From Thermomucor indicae-seudaticae (lineage: Eukaryota; Mucoromycota; Mucoromycetes; Mucorales; Lichtheimiaceae), in assembly GCA_000787465.1 (NCBI GenBank), contig JSYX01000276.1:1-44549 (forward strand): 44,549 nt of DNA, in the 5' to 3' direction. This document shows, piece by piece, positions 1 to 9,519 of the stretch. The first letter of the stretch is position 1. Every line of letters begins with the position of its first letter. The notes under the pieces were generated by a model. It saw only the letters and a list, made by a program, of their open reading frames with translations, was not told the DNA's origin and did not search any database. The position numbers and the translations under genes were made by a program.

Positions 1-535
1 GATCGGTGCGGCGGAGACAATCCCGGAAAGCATTGATGAACTGTGCTTCATGCCCGAAGACCTGGAGCCGTTCTTAGAGGATCCCGGCTTCTTCAAAGAC
101 GGCATCAACATGTCCGCAAAGGACCGTCGTAAGAAAGCAAGACAAATGATGAAGCATAGCAACAAATCATCCGCATCAACAACAACGACTAGCATTACTT
201 GTCCTAAATCCGACGGCACTTCTGATATGTCCTCAAAGGGCTTCCTCAAGAAAGCAATACAAAGGATGAAGCATAGCAAGAAGCCGTCTGCACCACAAGC
301 AACGATTACCGCTACTTCTACGGTATCCAACGTCCTTCTTTCAGCTGCTTCTCCACTGCATGATGTACGCTATCTCGCAGCAAATGCAGCAAAAACAATA
401 CCACCAGCGGCAACAGCTTCAGCAGCAGCTTCGCCGACGTCCTTCTCCGCTGAGCAAGGATGCCTCCCCGACGTTCACTGTGATTCGTCGTCCAATGCCC
501 GTTCTTCACCGATCCATTCGCTCTCTCCATTGTAA
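1..535 (+). CDS. Partial gene, C-terminal part of an unrecognised repeat-family protein (left edge copy)
   Basis: The reading frame is open from base 2 and the first ATG is only at base 50, so the 5' end lies outside the window. The last 177 codons are present, ending in a stop at 533-535. The N-terminal visible part is acidic (PEDLEPFLEDPGFFKDG) and is followed by two related basic modules, MSAKDRRKKARQMMKHS and MSSKGFLKKAIQRMKHS, 39 codons apart. This is an internal duplication also visible at DNA level. The tail is Ser/Thr/Ala-rich and looks disordered. A close paralogue sits in inverted orientation at 44255-44549, nearly identical over the first ~158 bases and then diverged. A polyadenylation-like AATAAA occurs near 594. 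I do not recognise the family and infer no function. Confidence 0.6.
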   Translation, partial: IGAAETIPESIDELCFMPEDLEPFLEDPGFFKDGINMSAKDRRKKARQMMKHSNKSSASTTTTSITCPKSDGTSDMSSKGFLKKAIQRMKHSKKPSAPQATITATSTVSNVLLSAASPLHDVRYLAANAAKTIPPAATASAAASPTSFSAEQGCLPDVHCDSSSNARSSPIHSLSPL

Positions 536-2859
536 CCCCGTCTCAAGCACTAATTTTTCACGGATATTATAGACCTGTGACGCCCTACCCTCAAATAAAA
601 TATACACCTTAGACATCAAGTAAAATGGTTAGCAAGATCCCTTCTCTCTTCACGTTTTTCTTGGGACACAAGAAAGTCTGAAAACTATATAGAAGAACGT
701 GAGTAACGATGTGCAACGATGCGTTCATAGCGTTAGAGACAGCAAAAGTGAATTGGGACTGACCTCGCAATCACGTCGTTCCGCAAGATCGAAATAGCCT
801 TTCCCTCCTTGGACGAACCCGATCCATGCTCGGAAAGCTGTGGAAAAGAAAAAAGACTTTGTGTCGAGTGCGAATGGTCAGCTTGAAACTCTAAAAAAGC
901 GTTTTCTCCAGTTGAACGTTCTTCGGCTTTTCTCCCTTTTTCTTCATCCAATATCTTCTGTATCCTGATTACAGTATTTGGTTCTGAATAAAAGGGTCGT
1001 TCTCTTTTGGCATAAATTGATTAACGAAAAGGAACGCACGGAAGATTCACTTTTGTTGCAATTTACCAAGAAAATTCATCCATTGTCCTGTGAATCGTGA
1101 TCGGTATTTGACTCCAGCTACAAGGCCGGTCACTTTTTAAGCTCTAAAAAATTGATCAATGGAAAGCATGATACACAAGATTTACCGAGAAAAGATGAGT
1201 CAAATTAAACACATTTCTTGCAACTTAGTGTGGGCAATGCTGTAATCAAAAGCTCGAACTCTCCCTTTCCATACCGAAGATGGTCAAGCCAGTGTTTAAC
1301 GAAATGAGCGTTGCCCAATAAGAAGTGTATAAGACCATTTGCTGTCGGGTTTATTACCATCGCAATTACTTTCATCCACAACTTTTTGCAAAACTCGTTA
1401 GCAGAATGATAATTATACAAGCATCGTTCCGCATTTACATTGTTGGGACTGGTGAAGTCGAGCTTGTCATCAATCGGCAAAGCGACAGCTCGGCTGTTTC
1501 ATATATTCAACGACGTGCTCTGGTTCACTTGTATCGTCCCTTTTGGACGATTGCGCACCCATTTATATCTTCATGTATCCCGTGCCGGAATAAAGACGCG
1601 TGAAAGCAAGTTATATTGGGTAGTCACTTGGATAGGGAACAAGATCAAGTGGTACTCTCAGCATTCTCTCAGTTATAAAGAAAAAGTTCTGTGTAAAGCA
1701 CTCGTGAGAGAGAGAAGGTAAGCTCAACGGATTACCGGGCTGTCCTGCTTGTGTATACATCATTCACAAGCTCAACCACGATGAGGACAGACTTACAGTC
1801 CGGAGCAACGAAGTCAAAGAAGATCGCTAGAGTACTAACTTGTAATATCTGGAAGCCCTGAAAAGTTACATGCAAGGGAAAATGACTAGCCATGAAAAGG
1901 ATCGTTCGAATAGGTCACAAAAATAAAAAGCTAATACGTACCGCTGGAACAACCCAAGTATCAAGCTTTTTAATGAGAACATCCGTACTCTACATAAAGC
2001 CGTCACGTTGACTCTTTGTGCACAGATATTGATATTGCATCTGCATCCATGCAAGCCAAGATCTTCCTCCTGGTAAAAGCGCCTGGTTTAAGAGGGTGTT
2101 TAGTGTGTAAGGGAAAATTGCTGATTCAATTATCTGTAATCCAACAGCTCATGCGAGTATTGGTACTAACCCACAAACAGCCAAAGCGCTAAGTACAAAT
2201 AAAAGCATAACTGGAGCGGGTGGACAATGGAGTTCCAGGTTTGCTTGTAAGACTTGTAGGGCAAGGCAGAAAGGCACTCGTTGGTAGTCACCAGAAGAAC
2301 TACATACATACAGCGAATGTTAGAAGTGGGGACCCATTCGCATTCGCAAAGCTTGCTTAGGCGTGGATCGGAAATCGCAAGTCAATTCCGAATGAGATTG
2401 CACAAGTTGAAGGGCGTGCGGTCACTCAGTAACATACTGTTTTGATGCTTGTTTGTGGTTAATTTGACTACATCTCGCTATAGACTGAAAGCGAAGAATG
2501 CCGTAGTGAAGCGTTTTCCAGAAAACTCATATGTTAGATCGTATGGAGGCCAAGCGAGCCACTGTGTCCGAACCAGAGATCTGGTTAGCTGTCTGAAGCA
2601 CAAAATTTCCCCGCGTTTCAGCAGCTAGCTTGACGACTTAGATATATGATAGATAAATTTCAGGATCTATAGATGTAAGGGCGTGGTATTGCTCAAGCCA
2701 CGTTTTGTCGAGACTATACGCTACACTTCTTGGCAGACAAGAAGGTCTCAATGATAAAGCAAAAGGCTCAAGAAACTCTATCGAAGAAATTCATCTCCCG
2801 CATCGCCATGCAAAGATAAGTCCTGTGTGTCACGTCTCAGGTGGCCTTAGCCATTGGAC
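536..2859. other. 2.3-kb stretch without a convincing gene
   Basis: Only short ORFs with unremarkable composition are seen on either strand. One weak candidate is a minus-strand exon around 771-846. It has an intron-like acceptor (TTTTCCACAG) before it and a GTCAGT donor after it, and could splice to a short terminal exon near 600-685, but no family is recognisable and no upstream exon is convincing. Two overlapping 91-93 aa ORFs at 1205-1603 on opposite strands look like decayed sequence. The stretch may contain the promoter of the gene at 2860. Confidence 0.5.
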
Positions 2860-4791
2860 ATGGACGTCTTCTCATCAGACGCGTCCGATGATTGCCTTTC
2901 AAGAGCCGAAGCGACTGCTCGAGTGTTCAATTCCCAGGCCGAAGATATATTGACAGACGACGATTTGCTTGACTTGTTTCGCATCATGAGACAGATACTG
3001 AAAAAGCGGCCAGATACAGAACGAGTAGCCAAATTACTATTTTGCATTGCGTATGCTCTGGGTGACCATGTCAAGTTTTGCAAAAGTTTGCATGACGACC
3101 GGATAGTGTTTAGAGACGACATAAACCCTTCGTTTGGCATTGTTGCTCTGCCTCTGAACAGCTCCTGTTGTCCCGGCCGAACAGAGGTTCCCAGGAACGG
3201 CTTTCATCATGATAATGGATCCATTAATAGTCAACAACAGATACCAGCAACAGAACCACCACCACCACCGCAGCAGCAGCAGCAGCAGCAGCATCCCTAT
3301 CGGTGGTTTAGCTCTCAGCCCTTGACCAGGTTATTGCCGAGTCCCGATATACCGGATGCTTCCGAAGAGAATGATCCATCGACGCTTACAGGATCAGAAG
3401 AGGATACAAGAGACTTGTCTACCGTACACCCGTACGCGCATCTAAGACCGCTTTATCCCACTGCAACTGGGAATGATAATGTCCTCGGTGGTCCAAGCTC
3501 ACCGTCGCCGAGCAGTAGTAATGTGCGTGAACAGACACCGTTCCCGCGCAGGCTCAGTAGTACGACGCTTCTTGGGGGTGCCCTGGCCAAGCAATCTGGA
3601 AATAATATCAGTAATGGTACCAGCAACCAGCCAAGACGTGAAGTCTTGATGGAGCCCAAGCAGCGCGGATTTTACTACCAGGATGGGCGAATCGGACGTG
3701 AGCCGCCGCAGCTGCAACGATTCGCAGAGCAAGGAGTCTTGACGCAGGCTTCGCTGATGCGAAAACGGAAACGTAAATATGTGGATGGCACTTTGCAGTA
3801 CGAGCTAACTACACTACCTGCACCCGCGAAGAAGCCCAAGATACCCCATCGTCATGGCGAGTTTGAGCAACGACGTAAGTGGGGTGGTTGGGAAATTGTG
3901 TGTGATGGAGGCAACGAGTATTCATTTATTGAAAATGCAGGAGACGATATCATTAGCCGTATGAGAAGCATTACGGTGTCCGATCTTGAACAAAAGGCAT
4001 CACGGCTTCCAAGTGACTTTACGCTTGCAATAGAACAGGCGCCCATTCCAGAAGAGGATCTGTCTCGAACTCCCGAAGAAGCTGCCAGCTTGCTCGAACC
4101 AGCCCTTCGTATTTTGACGTATCATTCCAACATGAAGCCACATCTCGATAATGGGATGAATCAGAATGGGATATATTACAATGCAGATTACTTTCGACTC
4201 TTTTTAGCCTTTGAACAGTTCCAAAAAGTATTCGCAAGATTGTTTCCTAACAAAGTGGTAAACATAACGAAAGACGGCGGTGAAGATGAGGGTAATAATA
4301 TTAACCAAGAAAGGGACAAGGACCGGGAACGCAATGCCAACATGAAGGCGTACCGTGGCTGGATAGAGCCATTACTGACGGAGACCAACTGGGCAGCATT
4401 TCGTCGTAACATTGTGGTTGGCGAACGGATGATGCAGTTGACCAAAGTCGTGGGCCAAGGAGTTTTGCTAATGACAAAGGAGCTGAGCGGTTCCAAGCTA
4501 CACTTAACATTTACAAACAGCGAGTGGGAGGAGTTCATCAATGGCTTAAGCTCAGGGAAATGGGATCATACCATAAAGTGGGAGAGCGAACCATCGGCTG
4601 ACCGATCCATGGCTGGAGACGGATCATCCATGCTTGTTACTGAATTACAGCTTAAATTCGGCACACGCCATTGGTTCAGACCTGATGGGACAATGACAAA
4701 GGAAGACGAACGGCGAAGATCTTTGCGAAGCAGCCGTGCGCGGATACCACCAGATAACAACGATGGGCCACAAGACAGAGACGAACGATAA
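2860..4791 (+). CDS. Unrecognised 643-aa nuclear-type protein with poly-Gln tract
   Basis: This is a single uninterrupted exon. The frame opens a little earlier with a TTG, but the first ATG is at 2860, giving 643 residues. The N-terminal ~85 residues are predicted helical and globular (a DDDLLDLFRIMRQIL segment). They are followed by a long low-complexity stretch with PPPPPQQQQQQQ encoded by a CAG run at 3271-3291. Two basic clusters (RKRKRKY and PAKKPKIPHRHG, about residues 300-330) resemble nuclear localisation signals. A second globular-looking region covers about residues 410-600 (Trp- and Phe-rich, with YRGWIEPLLTETNW), and the C-terminus is basic and acidic. I do not recognise a named domain. 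Nuclear regulation is only an inference from the basic clusters and the Gln/Ser-rich middle. The next gene starts 156 bp downstream in the same direction. Confidence 0.75.
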   Translation: MDVFSSDASDDCLSRAEATARVFNSQAEDILTDDDLLDLFRIMRQILKKRPDTERVAKLLFCIAYALGDHVKFCKSLHDDRIVFRDDINPSFGIVALPLNSSCCPGRTEVPRNGFHHDNGSINSQQQIPATEPPPPPQQQQQQQHPYRWFSSQPLTRLLPSPDIPDASEENDPSTLTGSEEDTRDLSTVHPYAHLRPLYPTATGNDNVLGGPSSPSPSSSNVREQTPFPRRLSSTTLLGGALAKQSGNNISNGTSNQPRREVLMEPKQRGFYYQDGRIGREPPQLQRFAEQGVLTQASLMRKRKRKYVDGTLQYELTTLPAPAKKPKIPHRHGEFEQRRKWGGWEIVCDGGNEYSFIENAGDDIISRMRSITVSDLEQKASRLPSDFTLAIEQAPIPEEDLSRTPEEAASLLEPALRILTYHSNMKPHLDNGMNQNGIYYNADYFRLFLAFEQFQKVFARLFPNKVVNITKDGGEDEGNNINQERDKDRERNANMKAYRGWIEPLLTETNWAAFRRNIVVGERMMQLTKVVGQGVLLMTKELSGSKLHLTFTNSEWEEFINGLSSGKWDHTIKWESEPSADRSMAGDGSSMLVTELQLKFGTRHWFRPDGTMTKEDERRRSLRSSRARIPPDNNDGPQDRDER

Positions 4792-4947
4792 ACCTCTTCG
4801 AACAATAATCCTTAAGATCTCCTTTGCTACCTTTTATATAAACTGTATATCTACTATTCTGCATACCTTTTCACTGCAAAAGAAAGATTGACGGGTAAAC
4901 TTGTTTCATATGTGACTTGACGAAATATCTTATCTTCTCTGGTTCTG

Positions 4948-6332
4948 ATGTACACACAAGGAGTTGCTGGTAATTTGACCACGAATGGTTGAACTGTGAA
5001 GTATTTTGGAGCTAATCTTCTGCCAAGGCTTTTACAATGCGCCAGCGACAAAGTTTCTTGTATTCTTCGTTGGCAGTACTTCTGTCATCGCTTCTTTGCT
5101 GAACCTGAAACCATATTTTCATTTGCAATTAATCCCTCACATCACAGTTCATCATCAGGTGAGCATCGTTGTAGCTTGAATACACCAAAGCAAACCTAAC
5201 GAAAAGGCGCTTGTTTAGTTATGGCGACTGGTCACTTCTCATTGTGCATTTACGAGTTCAGGAGAGCTCTTCTTTGGTCTACTTGTACTATATACTATGC
5301 GCATTATAGAACGGCACTATGGTAGTTCGAAATACACAGTAAGTAGGACGTTGTATTGAACACTGCATTTAGAGGGGATAATGATATATTTCAAAGTCAA
5401 GGCATTTGTTTTTCTTGCATGGGTTATTTCAACACTTTTAGAAATTGGTGCATTGGTATCGGGTGCCAAACTTGGTCTGCGGAGGATATCTGGTGGTCCG
5501 TAAGTATACATGTCGTATTCAATAGTTAACTTTTGGGAGGGAGGTGTTCTTCTTTGGACTCATAGTAATTCTCTACAAGATACGCCTTGACTTTTGCATT
5601 ACTTTATCAATATCATCGAGTGATTCCCGCAGTATATCGATTTCGGATATTTGGTCTTATATTGAATGACAAGACGTTTGTCTACATGCTGGCGATACAG
5701 GTAATGATTGTTTGTTTTCTTGTTGCACAGCGAACTTATGTGGTAATAACGATAGATGCTTGCCTCGCAATCTTTTGGTACCATGGTACCTGCTATCTGC
5801 GGTCTGATGGCAGGTGCCTTATACCGATCAGACGTCGGTAATATGAAACAGTGGCGATTTCCAAAGTCAATACAAAGCCTGGCGTCTAAATTTCTCGGGT
5901 CATTGCTCGCATCCCCTCCTTTGCCAAGGTCTACTGCCGTCCTGCCTGACCAGCCACCTCGCATGATAAGCTTACAGGGCAGCAGCGGTAATCTGACAAC
6001 ATCTGCGACGGGTTTGCGTAACCGACGGACAGGAACGCGTATGAGTCGTGCCTCGGTGAGGGTAAGATTTTCCTTTCCTTCCAGCGAAAGAATTTCTCGC
6101 AATAATAAGGATTTTCTGGAAGGAATATCTGGATACGTTTACGGGACAAGGATCCGAACTGGTGCCACCTTCACAAGAGCATATAGCGTTGCTGATGACC
6201 ATGTTCCCAGAGCATCCTCAGGAGGCAGTGGTGCGGGCTCTTTCTTCTGCAAACAATAATCTCGACAGAGCAGTTGAAGTCATGCTAAATACACCTTCAC
6301 CAAGAGATAATGCTAGTTCAAGTCGTACTTAA
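4948..6332 (+). CDS. DSC2: DSC2/UBAC2-like rhomboid-pseudoprotease membrane protein with UBA domain
   Basis: Seven exons were rebuilt: 4948-4969, 5028-5158, 5219-5338, 5402-5499, 5580-5700, 5756-6061 and 6123-6332. All phases close to 335 aa. The N-terminus (GFYNAPATKFLV), the helix-rich core with FHLQLIPHITVHHQLWRLVT and IIERHYGSSKYTAF, then ALLYQYHRVIP, NDKTFVYMLAIQ and the GLMAGALYR segment follow the UBAC2/Dsc2 pattern in order. The last exon encodes a UBA domain (about residues 285-325: EHIALLMTMFPEHPQEAVVRAL, NNNLDRAVEVML). In fungi Dsc2 is part of the Golgi/endosomal DSC ubiquitin-ligase complex that acts in membrane-protein turnover and SREBP cleavage; in animals UBAC2 works in ER quality control. 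The first exon is only 22 nt. The 6062-6122 intron could use another border, but the frame requires a splice there. The gene ends 42 bp from the convergent monooxygenase gene. Confidence 0.85.
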
Positions 6333-6374
6333 TCCGATTTTATTTCTGTAGATAGCTAGATAATAAAAACGAGG

Positions 6375-8397
6375 TTATTTGTATGTAATGAAATCTTTCA
6401 TATTTGCCTTTTGGCGTAGCATCCACCAGAATCGAATAACAGTGCTTGACCACAACGCCGTAACCTACAAATGTGCGAGATATGAATCAAGACATGACTG
6501 TCAAAAAGGAAGGAATACAAAGTACGTACATCTCCTTGTGAATTCAGATACCATGAGTTGCAGCCTAATACAAGCAATATAAGCTTCTGTCTCTTTGGTT
6601 TGGCATCCACCTGGCATATGAACGAAATGGTCTTACCTCCTTTCCAGACGGTGGTGCGGAAGTCACTCTTCAACCGCTCGACGAATCGATCCTGAGCTTC
6701 TTTGGTTGGCTCAACGGCTCTAACTTTATCCTTGATGGCACGACGGATGACTTGTATCGCAAAGTTGACTTGGCTAAAATGCACGGAAAGGGCTGGTCAG
6801 GTATAAACTCTGATCGACAGCAAGATTATCTTACCATTCAATCATAATAACGACCGAGTTGTGACCGAGAACACTTGAAGGGCCAAGGATCATAAACAGA
6901 TTGGGGTAGTCATGAATCAAGACGGATTTATAAGTGTCTGGAAAGGCATTTTGCCAGAGTTCGTTAAGTGTTGTGGCCGGCTTCTTTCCACGGACTATAG
7001 GGTGACAGGTCAAGCTTTGTGAAAGGCCTATCAAGTATGTAAGTTCTTACTCTTCAGGTTGCCCAAAAATCCTTGAACATCAAAACCGGTAGCAAGGCAT
7101 AGGATATCAACTTGGGCCTCCTTGCCATTGGCTGTGACAATGGTACGGCCCTTGATTTCCTTGATGGGACTTCGCTCAACCACAACATGGTCTTGGCAGA
7201 GTGTTTCCAGATAGTCTTCAGACACGGTGATGCGTTTGCAGCCAAGCGGATAATCAGGTATCAAGAGTGGTGCAAGGTCGGCGCGACCCTGTTTCTCAAG
7301 TCGTTTCCGCATCTCGTTTGCAAACACCTTGGTGAGCCATCGAGCGATGCGGCCTTGGTAATAACCAAAGTTGATGTAACCCAACTCAAGCTGCTCTTGT
7401 CCCTTGATGAGTAAACGAACATAGAGACGGATATAAATGTAAAGCATACCGTGAGAAAGAGCACGAAACGATAGATGCGTGCCACAAACGGGATCCATAG
7501 AAAAATGAATTGCATAAGGCGCGAGTACCGGTACTGCCTACGAAACAGAACCCAAGCAGGAGTACGTTGAAAGCTGTACAACCGCGAAGCGACGCGAGCG
7601 AGCTTGGGGATCGCTTGGACTGCACTGGAGCCGCTTCCAACCACAGCCACTCGCTTGTTTGTAAAGTCCACGTTGGGATCCCAAGAAGCGGTATGAACAA
7701 TCGTGCCCTGAAAGCCTTTGAATTCTTCAGGTATTTGCGGCACGCGAATGGAACCAACACTGACAAATCTAATAATAGAGCAACATCGACTATCAATAAA
7801 AGCAGCTGCTTCTCCTTCTGTGGATATGATATTCTAAAAAGATTTAACATACATCATGTCAAAATACACAACAGACGACTTGGCGGTAGCAGCGTCGTTA
7901 TTGTTATTACGGGAACGCAAGTCGAGTCGCCATTGTTTGTGATCGTCGAGCCAGGTCGCTTCCACTACTTCGGTTTCCAAACTCAGGTGATCATATAACT
8001 GATACTTTTTGGCAATGTTTGAAAGATAAGCTTGTATCTCATAGCACGGACTGTACCGTTCCGACCAGTCTACATTAAAAGCAACAAGTATTACAGCGTG
8101 GACCATTTGCTTGGTTCATTTACTTACATGGGTTAAGCTCAAAACTGAGGGAATATAGATGCGATGGCACGTCGGATGCGCAACCAGGGTATCGATTATG
8201 GTACCATGTTCCTCCGACTTCTTTTGAAGCTTCGAAGATATGTGGGGTGATGCCCAGTTGCTTTTGTACTTGAATTGCGGCACAAAGACCGCTAAATCTT
8301 TGTATGGTCAATACCCAGAGCCATTTTCTACACTGTGAATGTATTATTACCCTGCTCCGATAATGCCAATGGTCGGCTTTTTGTTGCGGGAGATCAT
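6375..8397 (-). CDS. Baeyer-Villiger-type flavin monooxygenase, copy A
   Basis: Nine exons were read on the minus strand: 8351-8397, 8128-8297, 7853-8069, 7450-7768, 7051-7402, 6835-6994, 6637-6773, 6530-6564 and 6375-6464. The phases close to 508 aa, normal for the family. Key motifs in order: FAD-binding GIIGAGFSGL near the N-terminus, EVGGTWYHNRYPGC, the BVMO fingerprint FQGTIVHTASWDP (F-x-G-x3-H-x3-W-D), the NADPH-binding Rossmann motif VVGSGSSAVQ, and LATGFDVQGF. The C-terminus contains WKGGCNSWY and RFWWMLRQ. Such enzymes insert oxygen next to a carbonyl or oxidise heteroatoms using FAD and NADPH; the substrate cannot be told from sequence. A paralogue lies 1.1 kb upstream in the same orientation, so this is a tandem pair. 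The gene is convergent with DSC2. Confidence 0.88.
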
Positions 8398-8635
8398 AAT
8401 CGATTACAAAGAAGGGGGAGTAAAAGCAAGAAGCTAATGTCCTTTGGACCACCTTTTTCTCGTCGCGTTTTTAGCTGGTTTTTTCTCAGTTGCACCAGTT
8501 CCAACGAAGGGGAACTGTAGCTTTTTACGGTATATAGTAGGCCGTACGTTAAAGTGAGTCCGTTACACTGTTTGACTCATTTGCAGGGCTTGCTGGTACA
8601 CAGCCCACGGACAAGGTTATTGTTGAGGTTGGGGC

Positions 8636-8683
8636 GAGAGCGACCTTGCATAAGAGCGACCTTGCTTGAGAGCGGCCTTGCAT
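8636..8683. repeat. Three tandem copies of a 16-bp repeat
   Basis: Units at 8636-8651, 8652-8667 and 8668-8683 read GAGAGCGACCTTGCAT, AAGAGCGACCTTGCTT and GAGAGCGGCCTTGCAT. They lie about 240-290 bp upstream of the copy A start codon, so they could be a reiterated regulator site or a simple tandem duplication. No known binding motif is assigned. Confidence 0.7.
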
Positions 8684-9238
8684 GAACGCGGGAAAAAAAC
8701 GACTCGAGGTCGACTTTATGTTTGATGTGATTCTGACATACTGTCTTGTCTAACTGCACGGTTTCAGAACGCTCTGATGTACTCGGACTCTTGTCCGACA
8801 GGTTTTAGTCAGGAAGAAATGATCGCTGAGAGCGGTCCAAGTGCAGTACAGTGCCTGGCGGAGAATGAAGGGTTCCGATAAGGCTAGCATCACATGCACT
8901 CCTTTGGAAAGCTGGACTCAGCATGAATGAAACCTCCTCAGATGACCGTCATCAACCTACGATTTTTCTAATGAGCAAGATCCGTTGCCCAAACGGCATG
9001 CGGCTCCTTGTTACACGACTGAAGAGTTTCCCTATTGAAAGAGTGTAAAAGAAAAGAGCAAGCTCACGCTCTGCTCCTCACAGTAAAACTATGGCACCTC
9101 GACGAGGAGTCTTGCAACACTGAAAGCAATTCTGCAGGAGACATAGAGGCATCGTCCAGAATCCTACAGGAGGCTAGTTTGAGATGTCCTGCGCCGTTAG
9201 ACCAGGATTGGTGCAAGGTAGATATGCTGAATTGGGTG

Positions 9239-9396
9239 CAGTACCCGCGCGAATGTATCGATAGGTTCCGTGACTAAAACTACTATCGTTATATCAAGCG
9301 AAGATACGCCTGGGGAAAGCAAATCCGTTATTGCGTAGGTCGATCTGTATATCAAGAATGTCGATTATTAAACGTGGATATATCGCGCGGGTACTG
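9239..9396. mobile_element. 158-bp MITE with pogo-like terminal inverted repeats
   Basis: The left end CAGTACCCGCGCGA is matched by an inverted TCGCGCGGGTACTG at the right end (14 bp perfect, then weaker similarity). The right flank is TA and the left flank is TG, so a TA target duplication may have decayed. The ends match those of the 989-bp element at 20828-21816 except for one base (A/G at position 5), so both belong to one family. There is no coding capacity. CAGT ends with TA targets are typical of pogo/Tigger-type Tc1-mariner elements. Confidence 0.75.
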
Positions 9397-9519
9397 TATA
9401 GGAATTTACTGACAATGGTGATGCGCGACACGCCGACGAGACAGTGGCGATGGGTAGCACTTGAAAGGTATATTTCTATTACACTAAGTCGTATATTACA
9501 TTACAGAAGATAAAATAGA

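Larger units (their letters stand above)
8398..9519. other. Spacer between the two monooxygenase genes
   Basis: There is no coding region I can support. It contains the copy A upstream region, a triple 16-bp direct repeat at 8636-8683 and a 158-bp inverted-repeat element at 9239-9396, listed separately. The short ORFs here look like chance frames. Confidence 0.6.

Noticed and set aside
7510..7998. 162-codon plus-strand ORF within monooxygenase A
   Set aside because: It is antisense to the catalytic fingerprint exon of the monooxygenase and spans one of its introns, so it is a shadow frame.
8577..8759. Possible CRISPR-like or regulatory array from the 16-bp repeats
   Set aside because: The units are directly abutting with no spacers and only three copies, in a eukaryotic genome; it is an ordinary tandem repeat.
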